DNA from: Actinomycetota bacterium
Lineage (GTDB): Bacteria; Actinomycetota; Thermoleophilia; Solirubrobacterales; Thermoleophilaceae
Assembly (NCBI GenBank): GCA_005883295.1
Contig: VAWV01000016.1
Location: 1-7,410 of the forward strand
DNA length: 7,410 nucleotides
Direction: 5' to 3'
Below the pieces are notes generated by a model. The model had not been told where the DNA came from, ran no database searches, and saw only the letters and a program-made list of their open reading frames with translations. Shown in pieces: positions 1-5,120 of this stretch (positions are counted from its first letter, which is position 1; every line of letters starts with the position of its first letter). A program made the position numbers and the translations under genes.

Positions 1-1
1 G

Positions 2-202
2 CCGCCGGCCGACAAGGCGGGGGCCTACGCGGCCTACCTGTCCGCGCTTCAGGGCCAAATCGGGGTCTTCGATCAAGCTCGCGCCCTGGCGCACGCCGGC
101 AAGACGCGCGAGGCGCTGCTCGTGCTCGGTCGCGGTCGTGCGTCGGCGGCCGCTTTGAGGGCCAGGGCGAAGGCGCTCGGGCTGAAGGGCTGCTCCAGGT
201 AA
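2..202 (+). CDS. C-terminal end of an alanine-rich helical protein (partial)
   Basis: An open frame enters from the left edge and ends at the TAA at 200-202, giving the last 66 residues of a protein that starts outside the window. The visible part is rich in Ala, Arg and Leu and looks entirely alpha-helical, with a predicted stretch around AYAAYLSALQGQ and a second Ala-rich helix before the end. It finishes in LGLKGCSR; a terminal 'A..A..LGL..C' pattern is familiar to me from small secreted or lipoprotein-like actinobacterial proteins of unknown function, but the N-terminus that would show an export signal is missing. Third codon positions are almost all G or C, as expected for coding DNA here. 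The frame is well supported; the function is unknown. Confidence 0.7.
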   Translation, partial: PPADKAGAYAAYLSALQGQIGVFDQARALAHAGKTREALLVLGRGRASAAALRARAKALGLKGCSR

Positions 203-208
203 CGGCAC

Positions 209-214
209 TAAGCT
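209..214 (+). promoter_or_regulatory. Putative -10 element of the DUF2277 gene (leaderless)
   Basis: TAAGCT fits the actinobacterial TANNNT -10 pattern and ends seven bases before the ATG at 222, so transcription would start at or next to the start codon. There is no Shine-Dalgarno sequence between them, which agrees with a leaderless mRNA. No clear -35 is visible. Confidence 0.45.
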
Positions 215-221
215 CAGCCGC

Positions 222-491
222 ATGTGTCGAAACATCCACACCCTCCACAACTTCGAGCCCCGCGCCACGGACGACGAGATCCGCGCGTCCGCCCTGCAGT
301 ACGTCCGCAAGGTGAGCGGCTACACCCACCCGTCGCGGGCGAACGCCGAGGCCTTTGAGCGGGCCGTCGACGAGGTCGCCCTGGCAACCGCGAGGCTGCT
401 CGGCGATCTGGTGACCTCCACGCCGCCCAAGGATCGCGAGGTCGAGGCCGCCAAACGGCGCGAGCGCGCCGCTCAGCGATTCGCGGCCTGA
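222..491 (+). CDS. DUF2277 family protein
   Basis: The 89-residue product is a full-length member of the DUF2277 family of small cytoplasmic bacterial proteins with no established function. The hallmarks are visible from end to end: the MCRNI start followed by LHNFEP, the segment ATDDEIRASALQYVRK, the KVSGYTHPS turn, the NAEAFERAVDEVA helix, and the C-terminal PPKDREVEAAKRRERAAQRF. The ATG at 222 gives exactly the family N-terminus, so the start is secure. The protein has no signal peptide or membrane span. It looks like a compact helical bundle with a highly charged tail. The strictly kept Cys2 near the N-terminus is notable for an otherwise Cys-free protein. It follows the preceding gene by 19 bp but probably has its own leaderless promoter. 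Confidence 0.93.
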   Translation: MCRNIHTLHNFEPRATDDEIRASALQYVRKVSGYTHPSRANAEAFERAVDEVALATARLLGDLVTSTPPKDREVEAAKRRERAAQRFAA

Positions 492-540
492 CCGATTAGT
501 TCCGCCCGCCGCGCCGGTCTCTTCGACAGGTCATCCAGAG

Positions 541-556
541 ACGCCCGCTGGGGCGT
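541..556 (+). other. Perfect 6-bp hairpin in the leader of the VOC gene
   Basis: ACGCCC, the loop GCTG and GGGCGT form a perfect six-pair stem with a four-base loop. It lies 49 bp after the DUF2277 stop and ends six bases before the GGAGA ribosome-binding site of the next gene. No T-run follows, so it is not a classical terminator. It could be a weak terminator, an mRNA leader structure or a chance dyad in GC-rich DNA. Confidence 0.35.
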
Positions 557-571
557 GGAAACGGAGAAGCA

Positions 572-943
572 ATGGGTCAGCCGGTAGTGCACTTCGAGAT
601 CATCGGGAAGGACGGCGAGCGGCTGAGGAGCTACTACTCGGAGCTGTTCGGCTGGGAGATCGACGCGGACAACCCAATGAACTACGGGATGATCCAGCGC
701 GACGGGAACACCAACGCCGATGGGCTCGGAATCGGCGGCGGGATCGGGACCGGCCCGGAGGGATACGACGGTCACGTGACCTTCTACGTCGAGGTCCCCG
801 ATGTCGAGGCGGCGCTGGCCAAGGCCGAGAGCCTCGGAGGGTCCCGCACGATGGGGCCGGAGAAGGTCACGGACGAGGTCGAGATCGGCCTGTTCGTTGA
901 CCCCGAGGGCCGTACGGTCGGGGTCGTCAAGGGAGCGCCGTAG
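572..943 (+). CDS. VOC (glyoxalase/bleomycin-resistance fold) protein
   Basis: The 123-residue protein is a cytoplasmic vicinal-oxygen-chelate protein with two beta-alpha-beta-beta-beta modules. Module 1 runs from PVVHFEIIGKD through the helix LRSYYSELFGWEI to the strand GLGIGGGIG. Module 2 runs from GHVTFYVEVPDVEAALAKAESLGG to DPEGRTVGVVK. The expected metal-ligand positions hold His7, His68 and Glu112; the fourth ligand, usually on the last strand of module 1, is not obvious in the Gly-rich GIGGGIG stretch, so a full four-ligand site is uncertain. Its length matches single-domain family members. The ATG at 572 is preceded by GGAGA at a good distance. Substrates vary widely in this superfamily (dioxygenases, glyoxalases, thiol transferases, antibiotic binders), and neither neighbours nor residues point to one. 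Confidence 0.9.
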   Translation: MGQPVVHFEIIGKDGERLRSYYSELFGWEIDADNPMNYGMIQRDGNTNADGLGIGGGIGTGPEGYDGHVTFYVEVPDVEAALAKAESLGGSRTMGPEKVTDEVEIGLFVDPEGRTVGVVKGAP

Positions 944-977
944 GTCGCTGCGCCACGCTCGAGTGGCTGTCCGGCGG

Positions 978-983
978 TAACGT
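978..983 (+). promoter_or_regulatory. Putative -10 element upstream of the 993 gene (leaderless)
   Basis: TAACGT matches TANNNT and ends nine bases before the GTG at 993, with no Shine-Dalgarno sequence in between. This spacing would put the transcription start at or within a base or two of the start codon. Confidence 0.45.
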
Positions 984-992
984 AGCCCCGAC

Positions 993-1676
993 GTGTCGTG
1001 GCGCGTGAACCTCGAGGCCGAGCGCCTGCGCGCCCGGCTCGAGCAGGGGGATCCGCTCTGGCCGGCGCAGCTGACGGTGGCCGCGGCGATCGCGCTCAAC
1101 CTCACGCTCGCGGACCGGGTCACGGTCGGCCCGACGTGGCTCCTGCCGAGCGTGGAGGGCGCGCTCCTCGCGGCGCTGGTGATCATCGCACCCAGCCGGG
1201 CGGCCACTCACGCCCGTGGGATACGACGCTTCGCGCTCGGCGTCATCGGCCTGGTGAGCGTCGCGAACATCGTGTCGCTCGGGCTGCTCGTCCACTACCT
1301 GGTGAACGGGGGCAAGGTCGGCGGGCACGCGCTGATCCTGTCCGGCGTCGTCCTCTGGGGCACCAACGTGCTCCTGTTCTCGGTCTGGTACTGGGAGATG
1401 GACCGGGGCGGGCCGGTAGTCCGCTTCCTCGATCCGAAGGCGCTGCCCGACTTCCAGTTCCCGCAGATGGAGAACCCGGGGCTCGCACCACCGGGCTGGC
1501 GGCCGGGGTTCGTCGACTACCTCTACGTGTCGCTCACGAACGCGACGGCCTTCAGCCCGACCGACACGATGCCGCTCACACAGACGGCCAAGCTCGTGAT
1601 GGGCGTCCAGTCGGTTGCGGCGCTGGTGACCGTAGGGCTCGTGGTGGCGCGTGCGGTGAACATCCTCGGCGGTTAG
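993..1676 (+). CDS. Multi-span membrane protein with a channel-pore-like C-terminus
   Basis: The 227-residue integral membrane protein has hydrophobic segments at about residues 25-42, 50-67, 81-104, 112-134 and 200-224. A non-hydrophobic region (about 135-172) is followed by a short re-entrant-looking segment at 172-196. That segment (DYLYVSLTNATAF, then SPTDTMPLT) lines up well with the pore helix, filter and post-filter of two-span K+ channels (pattern YFSxVTLTTVGYGDxTPxT): the aromatic-Ser start, the Asp after the filter, and Pro and Thr downstream are kept, but the GYG filter is replaced by S-P-T. The closing helix ending VARAVNIL also resembles a channel inner helix. DUF1345-type proteins show a similar C-terminal arrangement, so this may belong near that family. 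GTG at 993 is chosen from the -10 spacing and because it includes the amphipathic N-terminus. Transport activity is inference only. Confidence 0.82.
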   Translation: MSWRVNLEAERLRARLEQGDPLWPAQLTVAAAIALNLTLADRVTVGPTWLLPSVEGALLAALVIIAPSRAATHARGIRRFALGVIGLVSVANIVSLGLLVHYLVNGGKVGGHALILSGVVLWGTNVLLFSVWYWEMDRGGPVVRFLDPKALPDFQFPQMENPGLAPPGWRPGFVDYLYVSLTNATAFSPTDTMPLTQTAKLVMGVQSVAALVTVGLVVARAVNILGG

Positions 1677-1690
1677 CGCTCCCGGGGCTC

Positions 1691-1711
1691 GGGTACCACG
1701 GACGCGTACCC
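1691..1711 (+). other. Inverted repeat GGGTAC-N9-GTACCC upstream of the 1728 gene
   Basis: Perfect six-base arms (1691-1696 and 1706-1711) are separated by nine bases, 14 bp after the stop of the 993 gene and just upstream of the ribosome-binding site at 1718. It could be an operator, a weak intergenic hairpin or chance. No T-run follows it. Confidence 0.35.
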
Positions 1712-1717
1712 CGACGT

Positions 1718-1727
1718 AGGAGGAGAG
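1718..1727 (+). promoter_or_regulatory. Strong Shine-Dalgarno site fixing the GTG start at 1728
   Basis: AGGAGGAGAG lies directly before GTG 1728, with its GGAGG core four bases away. This makes the GTG the preferred start, in contrast to the leaderless genes around it. Confidence 0.75.
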
Positions 1728-2078
1728 GTGCGAACCGCTCGATTCAGACGGCCCGGGACGGACACCGGGGGTGCCGCGGCCATCGCCGCCGGGGCGGCGA
1801 TCGGTACTGCAAACGCGCTCGCGCGACTCGTGTCCCTGATCGCCTCGCTGGTCGCGCTCGTGATCGTGGCCGGCATCGCGTTCGTCGTGCTCAAGGCCAA
1901 CATGGGCAACTCCGTGGTGTCCTCGATCCACGACGCCGCGAAGTTCCTCGCGGGTCCGTTCGACGGCCTGTTCAAGCTCCACGACCACAGGCTCGGCGTG
2001 GCGATCAACTGGGGGATCGCTGCGCTCGTTTACCTGTTCGTGGGCCGGCTGGTCGTTCGCCTGCTGCGCCGGTACTAG
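1728..2078 (+). CDS. Two-span membrane protein of unknown function
   Basis: The 116-residue product has a basic N-terminus (MRTARFRRPG), an Ala/Gly-rich lead-in, a first membrane span at about residues 33-55, a polar loop (about 56-90, with KANMGNSVVSSIHDAAKFLAG, then PFDGLFKLHDHRLG) and a second span at about 92-112, ending in a basic RLLRRY tail. By the positive-inside rule both ends should be cytoplasmic and the loop outside. The loop is more conserved-looking than the spans, with an amphipathic SSIHDAAKFLAGPFD segment that may lie on the membrane surface. I cannot assign a named family. The start is set by the strong ribosome-binding site. The gene is in the same direction as the 993 membrane protein (51-bp gap) and may be co-transcribed with it. 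It converges on the reductase gene, with overlapping stops. Confidence 0.8.
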   Translation: MRTARFRRPGTDTGGAAAIAAGAAIGTANALARLVSLIASLVALVIVAGIAFVVLKANMGNSVVSSIHDAAKFLAGPFDGLFKLHDHRLGVAINWGIAALVYLFVGRLVVRLLRRY

Positions 2079-2557
2079 GCGGAGGCCGGCTCGTACACCA
2101 GGATGGCGACGCCGTCGCCGACGATCCTCGAGTCCTTGAGCCGGAACGGCTTCTTGTCGGTCGTCTCGCCGAAGAGCCGCTTCCCGCTGCCGAGGACGAT
2201 CGGGAACGCCATCAGCCGCAGCTCGTCGACCAGCTCATGCTCGATGAGCGCCTGGGCGAGCTGCCGGCTGCCGTGCACCACTATCTCGCCACCGATCTGG
2301 TCCTTGAGCTTGCCGACCTCCTCCCGAACGTCGCCACTGAGCACGGTCGTGTTGGCCCAGTCCGGATCCTGGAGGGTCGATGAGACGACGTATTTGGGCA
2401 TGCTGTTGAGCTTGTCCGCGAACGGGCCCTCCCGCGAGGGCCAGGCCTCAGCGAAGCCCTCGTAGGTGACCCTCCCGAGAAGGATGGCCTCCGATTGGAC
2501 GGTCTCGTCGAGCTTGAACTTGTCCCCCTCCTCGCCGCGCTCGAACAGCCTTCCCAT
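2075..2557 (-). CDS. RibD C-terminal/DHFR-fold reductase, N-terminally short
   Basis: The 160-residue protein belongs to the dihydrofolate reductase-like (RibD C-terminal domain) family that is abundant in actinomycetes. Recognisable segments are RGEEGDKFKLDET (7-19), the LLGRVTYEGFAEAWPS helix (26-41), KYVVSSTL (55-62), the dinucleotide-fold part GGEIVVHGSRQLAQALIEHELVDELRL (89-115) and FPIVLGSGKRLFG (118-130), ending in GDGVAILVYEP. Family members usually begin about 28 residues earlier with a first beta strand and a 'SLDGVxEDPGG'-like loop that contributes to the cofactor/substrate site. That part is absent here. Tandem in-frame TGA stops lie just upstream of the ATG, and a strong ribosome-binding site precedes it, so the short start is real as the sequence stands. 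The physiological substrate is unknown for this group. The gene may be a remodelled or decaying enzyme. Confidence 0.88.
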   Translation of the reverse strand: MGRLFERGEEGDKFKLDETVQSEAILLGRVTYEGFAEAWPSREGPFADKLNSMPKYVVSSTLQDPDWANTTVLSGDVREEVGKLKDQIGGEIVVHGSRQLAQALIEHELVDELRLMAFPIVLGSGKRLFGETTDKKPFRLKDSRIVGDGVAILVYEPASA

Positions 2558-2562
2558 CCCGT

Positions 2563-2570
2563 CCCTCCTT
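2563..2570 (-). promoter_or_regulatory. Strong Shine-Dalgarno site of the short reductase
   Basis: Read on the minus strand, AAGGAGGG lies five bases before the ATG at 2557. It decides the start: the only in-frame sequence further upstream is closed by TGATGA immediately before this site. Confidence 0.75.
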
Positions 2571-2639
2571 CATCAGGGTGCGGGATCATGATGTCAATCA
2601 CCCGGGCCGCAGTGAGAGCCATTGGAAGGGCGCCGAACG

Positions 2640-2661
2640 CCTTTAGAGCCCCTTTAGCGCC
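2640..2661 (+). repeat. Tandem 11-bp repeat in the reductase/tatA divergent spacer
   Basis: CCTTTAGAGCC is followed immediately by CCTTTAGCGCC, two copies that differ at one base. They are among the AT-richer sequence in the neighbourhood, 18 bp before the tatA start. Adjacent copies on one turn of the helix could be a regulator-binding site, or one could supply a -10-like TTTAG(A/C). The rest of the 2558-2679 spacer holds an ATCATGAT palindrome (2585-2592) and nothing else I can name. Confidence 0.45.
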
Positions 2662-2679
2662 GCGGCCGACGCTTGGCTC

Positions 2680-2898
2680 GTGGGTTCAGGACTGCTGACG
2701 CCCGGGCACCTCCTCATCCTTGCGGTGGTCGTGCTGCTGGTGTTCGGACCCAAGCGGCTACCCGAGCTCGGGCGCTCGCTTGGGTCCGGCATGCGGGGGT
2801 TCAAGCGAGCGATCGAGGGCGACGACGAGGGCGTCGAGGCTGGCGACGAAGCCGCTGGTCACCCTGCGGCGGATGAGCGGGCGCGCCATTCGCCCTAA
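2680..2898 (+). CDS. tatA: Sec-independent translocase subunit TatA/E-like
   Basis: The 72-residue protein has the TatA plan: a very short outside end, one membrane span (about residues 8-22, GHLLILAVVVLLV), the FGP hinge (22-24), then the amphipathic helix KRLPELGRSLGSGMRGFKRAI (25-45) and an acidic disordered tail. TatA forms the protein-conducting oligomer of the twin-arginine pathway, which exports folded proteins together with TatC. The GTG at 2680 gives the canonical N-terminus; no ribosome-binding site is visible. TatA members commonly have an FGP hinge and a tail of this size; TatB, which has a longer helix, is less likely. No tatC is present, so this is a solitary or paralogous copy. 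The downstream exported hydrolase starts 27 bp later and could be a client. Confidence 0.9.
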   Translation: MGSGLLTPGHLLILAVVVLLVFGPKRLPELGRSLGSGMRGFKRAIEGDDEGVEAGDEAAGHPAADERARHSP

Positions 2899-2908
2899 TC
2901 GCCGCTGA

Positions 2909-2914
2909 CATACT
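2909..2914 (+). promoter_or_regulatory. Putative -10 element of the exported hydrolase gene
   Basis: CATACT agrees with four of six positions of TATAAT and lies 11 bases before the ATG at 2926. It shares the core ATACTC with the element before the gene at 5121. GAGGG directly abuts the ATG, too close to act as a good ribosome-binding site, so a leaderless or near-leaderless start is more likely. Confidence 0.35.
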
Positions 2915-2925
2915 CCGCCCGAGGG

Positions 2926-4887
2926 ATGCGCAGGGCGACCCTTCTGACATCAACGGCGGGGATCGGCACGGCACTCGCGGTTGCCCTCCCGGCCGCCGCT
3001 GCGGCGCCGCGGTCCCCGGTGACGCTGGCCAACCACTGCTTCGCGCTCAGGTCGAAGGCCAGGGCGCGGTTCGTGGGGGTCGCCGGCGCGAACGGCTACC
3101 GCGCCAGCGTCAGGTCGAAGGCCAGGGGCGCGCGCTTCTACCTCAAGCCGACCGGCCTGGGGACCTACATGCTCTACGACGGCGGCAGAAGGCTCATGGC
3201 CGCCGAGGGATCGAGCGCCGTGGGCCGCTCTGCGACGCCCGGGCCGCCCGCCGAGTGGAGACCCGTCAGGCTCTCGACGCGCTCGTTCGGCATCAGGTCG
3301 ACCGCGACCGGCCGCGATCTCGCGGCGCAACGAAGCGGCGACCTGGGGCTGGCCGCCGCGGGCACCGGAGGCCGCGCGAGGCGTTTCGGGTTCGTGCGCG
3401 CGCGTGGCTGCAGGTCCTATCCCGAGGCGGAGCTCGGCGCGCGCGGCCGGACGTTCAGGGGCACGCGCCGCGACGGGACGGTCTTCGGGTTTGCCGACAT
3501 GCACCTGCACATCACCGCCGACATGCGAGCGGGCGGCAACGTGATCTACGGCGAGAACTTCGACCGTTTCGGTATCTCGGAGGCGCTCGGGCACGACGAC
3601 CGCGCGCACGGTCCCGACGGAAGCCTCGACGTGACCGGGAACCTGCTTCGGACTGGATCTCCGGAGGGCACCCACGACACCCACGGCTGGCCCACGTTCA
3701 CGGGCTGGCCGGTCCACGACACCTACACCCATCAGCAGACCTACTACGCCTGGCTCAAGCGGGTCTGGGAGGCCGGCGAGCGGCTGGTGGTGGCGCAGAC
3801 GGTGGAGGACGAGCCGCTCTGCAAGCTCGAGCCGCTCAGGACGCACTCCTGCGACGAGACCGCGACCGTGAAGCTGCAGATCGCACGGCTGCGGGGGCTC
3901 CAGAACTACGTGGACGCGCAGAGCGGAGGCCGTGGCCGCGGCTGGTTCCGCCTCGTCTACAGCCCTGGCCAGGCGCGCCGGGTGATCGCGCGCGGCAAGC
4001 TTGCCGTGCTGATCGGCATGGAGTCCTCGGACGCCCTCGGCTGCAGCGAGCTCGAGGGGCTGCCGCAGTGCACCCGCGCGGACATCGACCGCCGGCTGGG
4101 CGAGCTCTACCGGCTCGGGCTCAGGAGCATGTTCATCGCCCACTGGATCGACAACGCCTTCGCCGGCGCGGCCTTCGAGCCCGGCTCCACCGGGCAGTTC
4201 ATCAGCGCGATGCAGGTGGAGCAGACCGGGCAGCCGTTCGCGTCCGAGCCCTGCGCCGGAGCCGACGAGGCGGACGGCCAGTGCAACGCAAAGGGCCTGA
4301 GCGCCCTGGGCAGCTACCTCGTGGGACGCCTGATCGCCAAGCACATGCTGATCGAGGCCGACCACCTCAGCCAGAAGGCGCGGGCCAGCGTGCTCGCGAT
4401 CGCGGAGGCGAAGCACTACCCGGTGGTCTCGAGCCACACCGGTACGGGCGGCGAGTGGACGGCCTCCCAGCTGCGGCGCCTCTACGCGATGGGCGGCCTG
4501 GCCTCCGCCACCTCCGACGCGGCTCCGGAGCTCACGGCCAAGATCGCGCGCTTTCGCGGATACGTGGGCCCGGGGCACAACTTCTGCATCGGGCTGGGCA
4601 GCGACACCGGCGGCTTCAACGCCCTACCCGGCCCCCGAGCCGACGCGCGCTCGCACCCGCTGCGCTACCCGTTCAGGTCCTATGGCGGCAAGGTCACCTT
4701 CGTGCGAGAGCGGACCGGGCAGCGCGTCTTCGACCTCAACACCGACGGCGTGGCCCATTACGGGCTGTTCGCCGACGTGATCGGCGACATGCTCACCCGG
4801 CAGGCGTCCAGGAACGCGCTGCCCCCGCTCTTCCACTCGGCCGAGGCCTACCTGCGGATGTGGGCGCGGGCCGCCCACCGCCGCTGA
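2926..4887 (+). CDS. Exported metal-dependent hydrolase, beta-trefoil-like N-terminus plus M19 dipeptidase-like barrel
   Basis: The 653-residue protein starts with a signal peptide (residues 1 to about 27, Arg2-Arg3, a weakly hydrophobic Ala/Thr/Leu core, then an Ala-rich cleavage region). Residues about 35-160 look like a beta-trefoil domain: repeated 'F-x-hydrophobic-RS...GR' units at 39-50 and 121-131 and a YLKPTGLGTYMLYD strand pair. From about 185 a TIM-barrel hydrolase follows. Its likely metal ligands match the order seen in membrane dipeptidases (M19): DMHLH (His193, His195), GMESSDA (Glu366), EADHLS (His480), SSHTGTGG (His504) and GLGSDTGG (Asp560). Classical M19 enzymes have HxD at the first site, so this is a divergent relative. 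Nine cysteines, spaced mostly as near pairs (299/309, 373/382, 443/453), suit an exported protein with disulfides. The substrate is unknown; peptides or a polymer bound by the trefoil are possible. Related proteins are sometimes labelled coagulation factor 5/8-type, which I do not see support for here. Confidence 0.85.
   Translation: MRRATLLTSTAGIGTALAVALPAAAAAPRSPVTLANHCFALRSKARARFVGVAGANGYRASVRSKARGARFYLKPTGLGTYMLYDGGRRLMAAEGSSAVGRSATPGPPAEWRPVRLSTRSFGIRSTATGRDLAAQRSGDLGLAAAGTGGRARRFGFVRARGCRSYPEAELGARGRTFRGTRRDGTVFGFADMHLHITADMRAGGNVIYGENFDRFGISEALGHDDRAHGPDGSLDVTGNLLRTGSPEGTHDTHGWPTFTGWPVHDTYTHQQTYYAWLKRVWEAGERLVVAQTVEDEPLCKLEPLRTHSCDETATVKLQIARLRGLQNYVDAQSGGRGRGWFRLVYSPGQARRVIARGKLAVLIGMESSDALGCSELEGLPQCTRADIDRRLGELYRLGLRSMFIAHWIDNAFAGAAFEPGSTGQFISAMQVEQTGQPFASEPCAGADEADGQCNAKGLSALGSYLVGRLIAKHMLIEADHLSQKARASVLAIAEAKHYPVVSSHTGTGGEWTASQLRRLYAMGGLASATSDAAPELTAKIARFRGYVGPGHNFCIGLGSDTGGFNALPGPRADARSHPLRYPFRSYGGKVTFVRERTGQRVFDLNTDGVAHYGLFADVIGDMLTRQASRNALPPLFHSAEAYLRMWARAAHRR
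3047..3127 (+). repeat. Two exact 18-bp direct repeats, 63 bp apart, inside the hydrolase gene
   Basis: TCAGGTCGAAGGCCAGGG occurs at 3047-3064 and 3110-3127. The offset of 63 bp is exactly 21 codons, and both copies encode RSKAR (residues 42-46 and 63-67). A third partial copy, TCAGGTCGA, is at 3293-3301 and also encodes an Arg-Ser. The first and third fit the internal repeat of a trefoil; the exact identity of the first two at DNA level suggests a recent duplication or conversion. Confidence 0.7.
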
Positions 4888-5099
4888 GGCGGCGCTGACG
4901 GCCCGTCGAGGAAGTGCGCCGGCCGCAGGATCGGGCGGGCGGCCCTGGCCGGCGCCACGATCGACGACGGCCGGGGGACCTGCAGGTCGACGCGCGTTGC
5001 GGGCCCTCGGTCGTGCGTCGCGGCGCTGATCAGCAGGGCCGCGCCTGCGAGGGTCGCAACCACGGCCAGGCGGGCTCGATGCCATAGGACCTGCGCCAT
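4848..5099 (-). CDS. Small exported or membrane-anchored protein (hypothetical)
   Basis: An 83-residue minus-strand frame runs from the ATG at 5099 to the TAG at 4848. It starts MAQVLWHRAR, followed by a hydrophobic helix at about residues 11-26 (LAVVATLAGAALLISA) and then a Pro/Arg/Ala-rich, probably disordered tail. That is the shape of a signal-anchored or exported small protein with a cytoplasmic basic N-terminus. Third codon positions are overwhelmingly G or C and the codons look normal for the window. A TATCGT -10-like element ends seven bases before the ATG, consistent with a leaderless mRNA. The last 40 bp overlap the end of the hydrolase gene on the other strand. I recognise no family. 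The frame stays open far upstream of this ATG, which weakens the case because GC-rich antisense frames are often open by chance. Confidence 0.5.
   Translation of the reverse strand: MAQVLWHRARLAVVATLAGAALLISAATHDRGPATRVDLQVPRPSSIVAPARAARPILRPAHFLDGPSAPPQRRWAARAHIRR
4879..4894 (+). terminator. Hairpin at the stop codon of the hydrolase gene, possible terminator
   Basis: CGCCGC, the loop TGAG and GCGGCG form a perfect six-pair GC stem whose loop contains the TGA stop at 4885-4887. There is no T-run after it on either strand. It could slow or end transcription between convergent genes, but may also be a chance dyad. Confidence 0.25.
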
Positions 5100-5106
5100 G
5101 CGAGCC

Positions 5107-5114
5107 ACGATACT
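5107..5114. promoter_or_regulatory. Overlapping divergent -10 elements (bidirectional promoter)
   Basis: ACGATACT contains GATACT on the plus strand (5109-5114), ending six bases before GTG 5121, and TATCGT on the minus strand (5112-5107), ending seven bases before ATG 5099. Both spacings put transcription starts at the start codons. The start codons are only 21 bp apart, with no ribosome-binding site on either side. If both are used, the two RNA polymerases must compete for the same melted region. Confidence 0.4.
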
Positions 5115-5120
5115 CACCGC

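Noticed and set aside
927..1988. 353-residue minus-strand frame
   Set aside because: His/Arg/Asp-rich antisense of two membrane protein genes; no recognisable domain or ribosome-binding site.
998..2383. 461-residue plus-strand frame crossing three genes
   Set aside because: Arg/Gly/Ala/Pro-rich shadow that spans two membrane protein genes and runs antisense into the reductase; no domain is visible.
2592..2597. Perfect TTGACA on the minus strand as a -35 for the reductase
   Set aside because: A 17-bp spacer would place a poor -10 (GATGAA) and the transcription start inside the Shine-Dalgarno site, so it cannot serve this start in the normal way.
2950..4578. 542-residue open frame antisense to the exported hydrolase
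   Set aside because: It is composed of Ala, Arg, Gly and His-rich low-complexity sequence typical of the complement of a GC-rich gene; the plus-strand gene has a signal peptide, motifs and recognisable domains.
3255..4898. 547-residue plus-strand frame offset within the hydrolase
   Set aside because: Shadow frame dominated by Arg, Ala and Gly with no motifs; the overlapping frame has a clear metal-site pattern.
4888..4910. Rho-independent terminator after the hydrolase
   Set aside because: The hairpin at 4879-4894 has no T-run; kept only as a low-confidence possibility.
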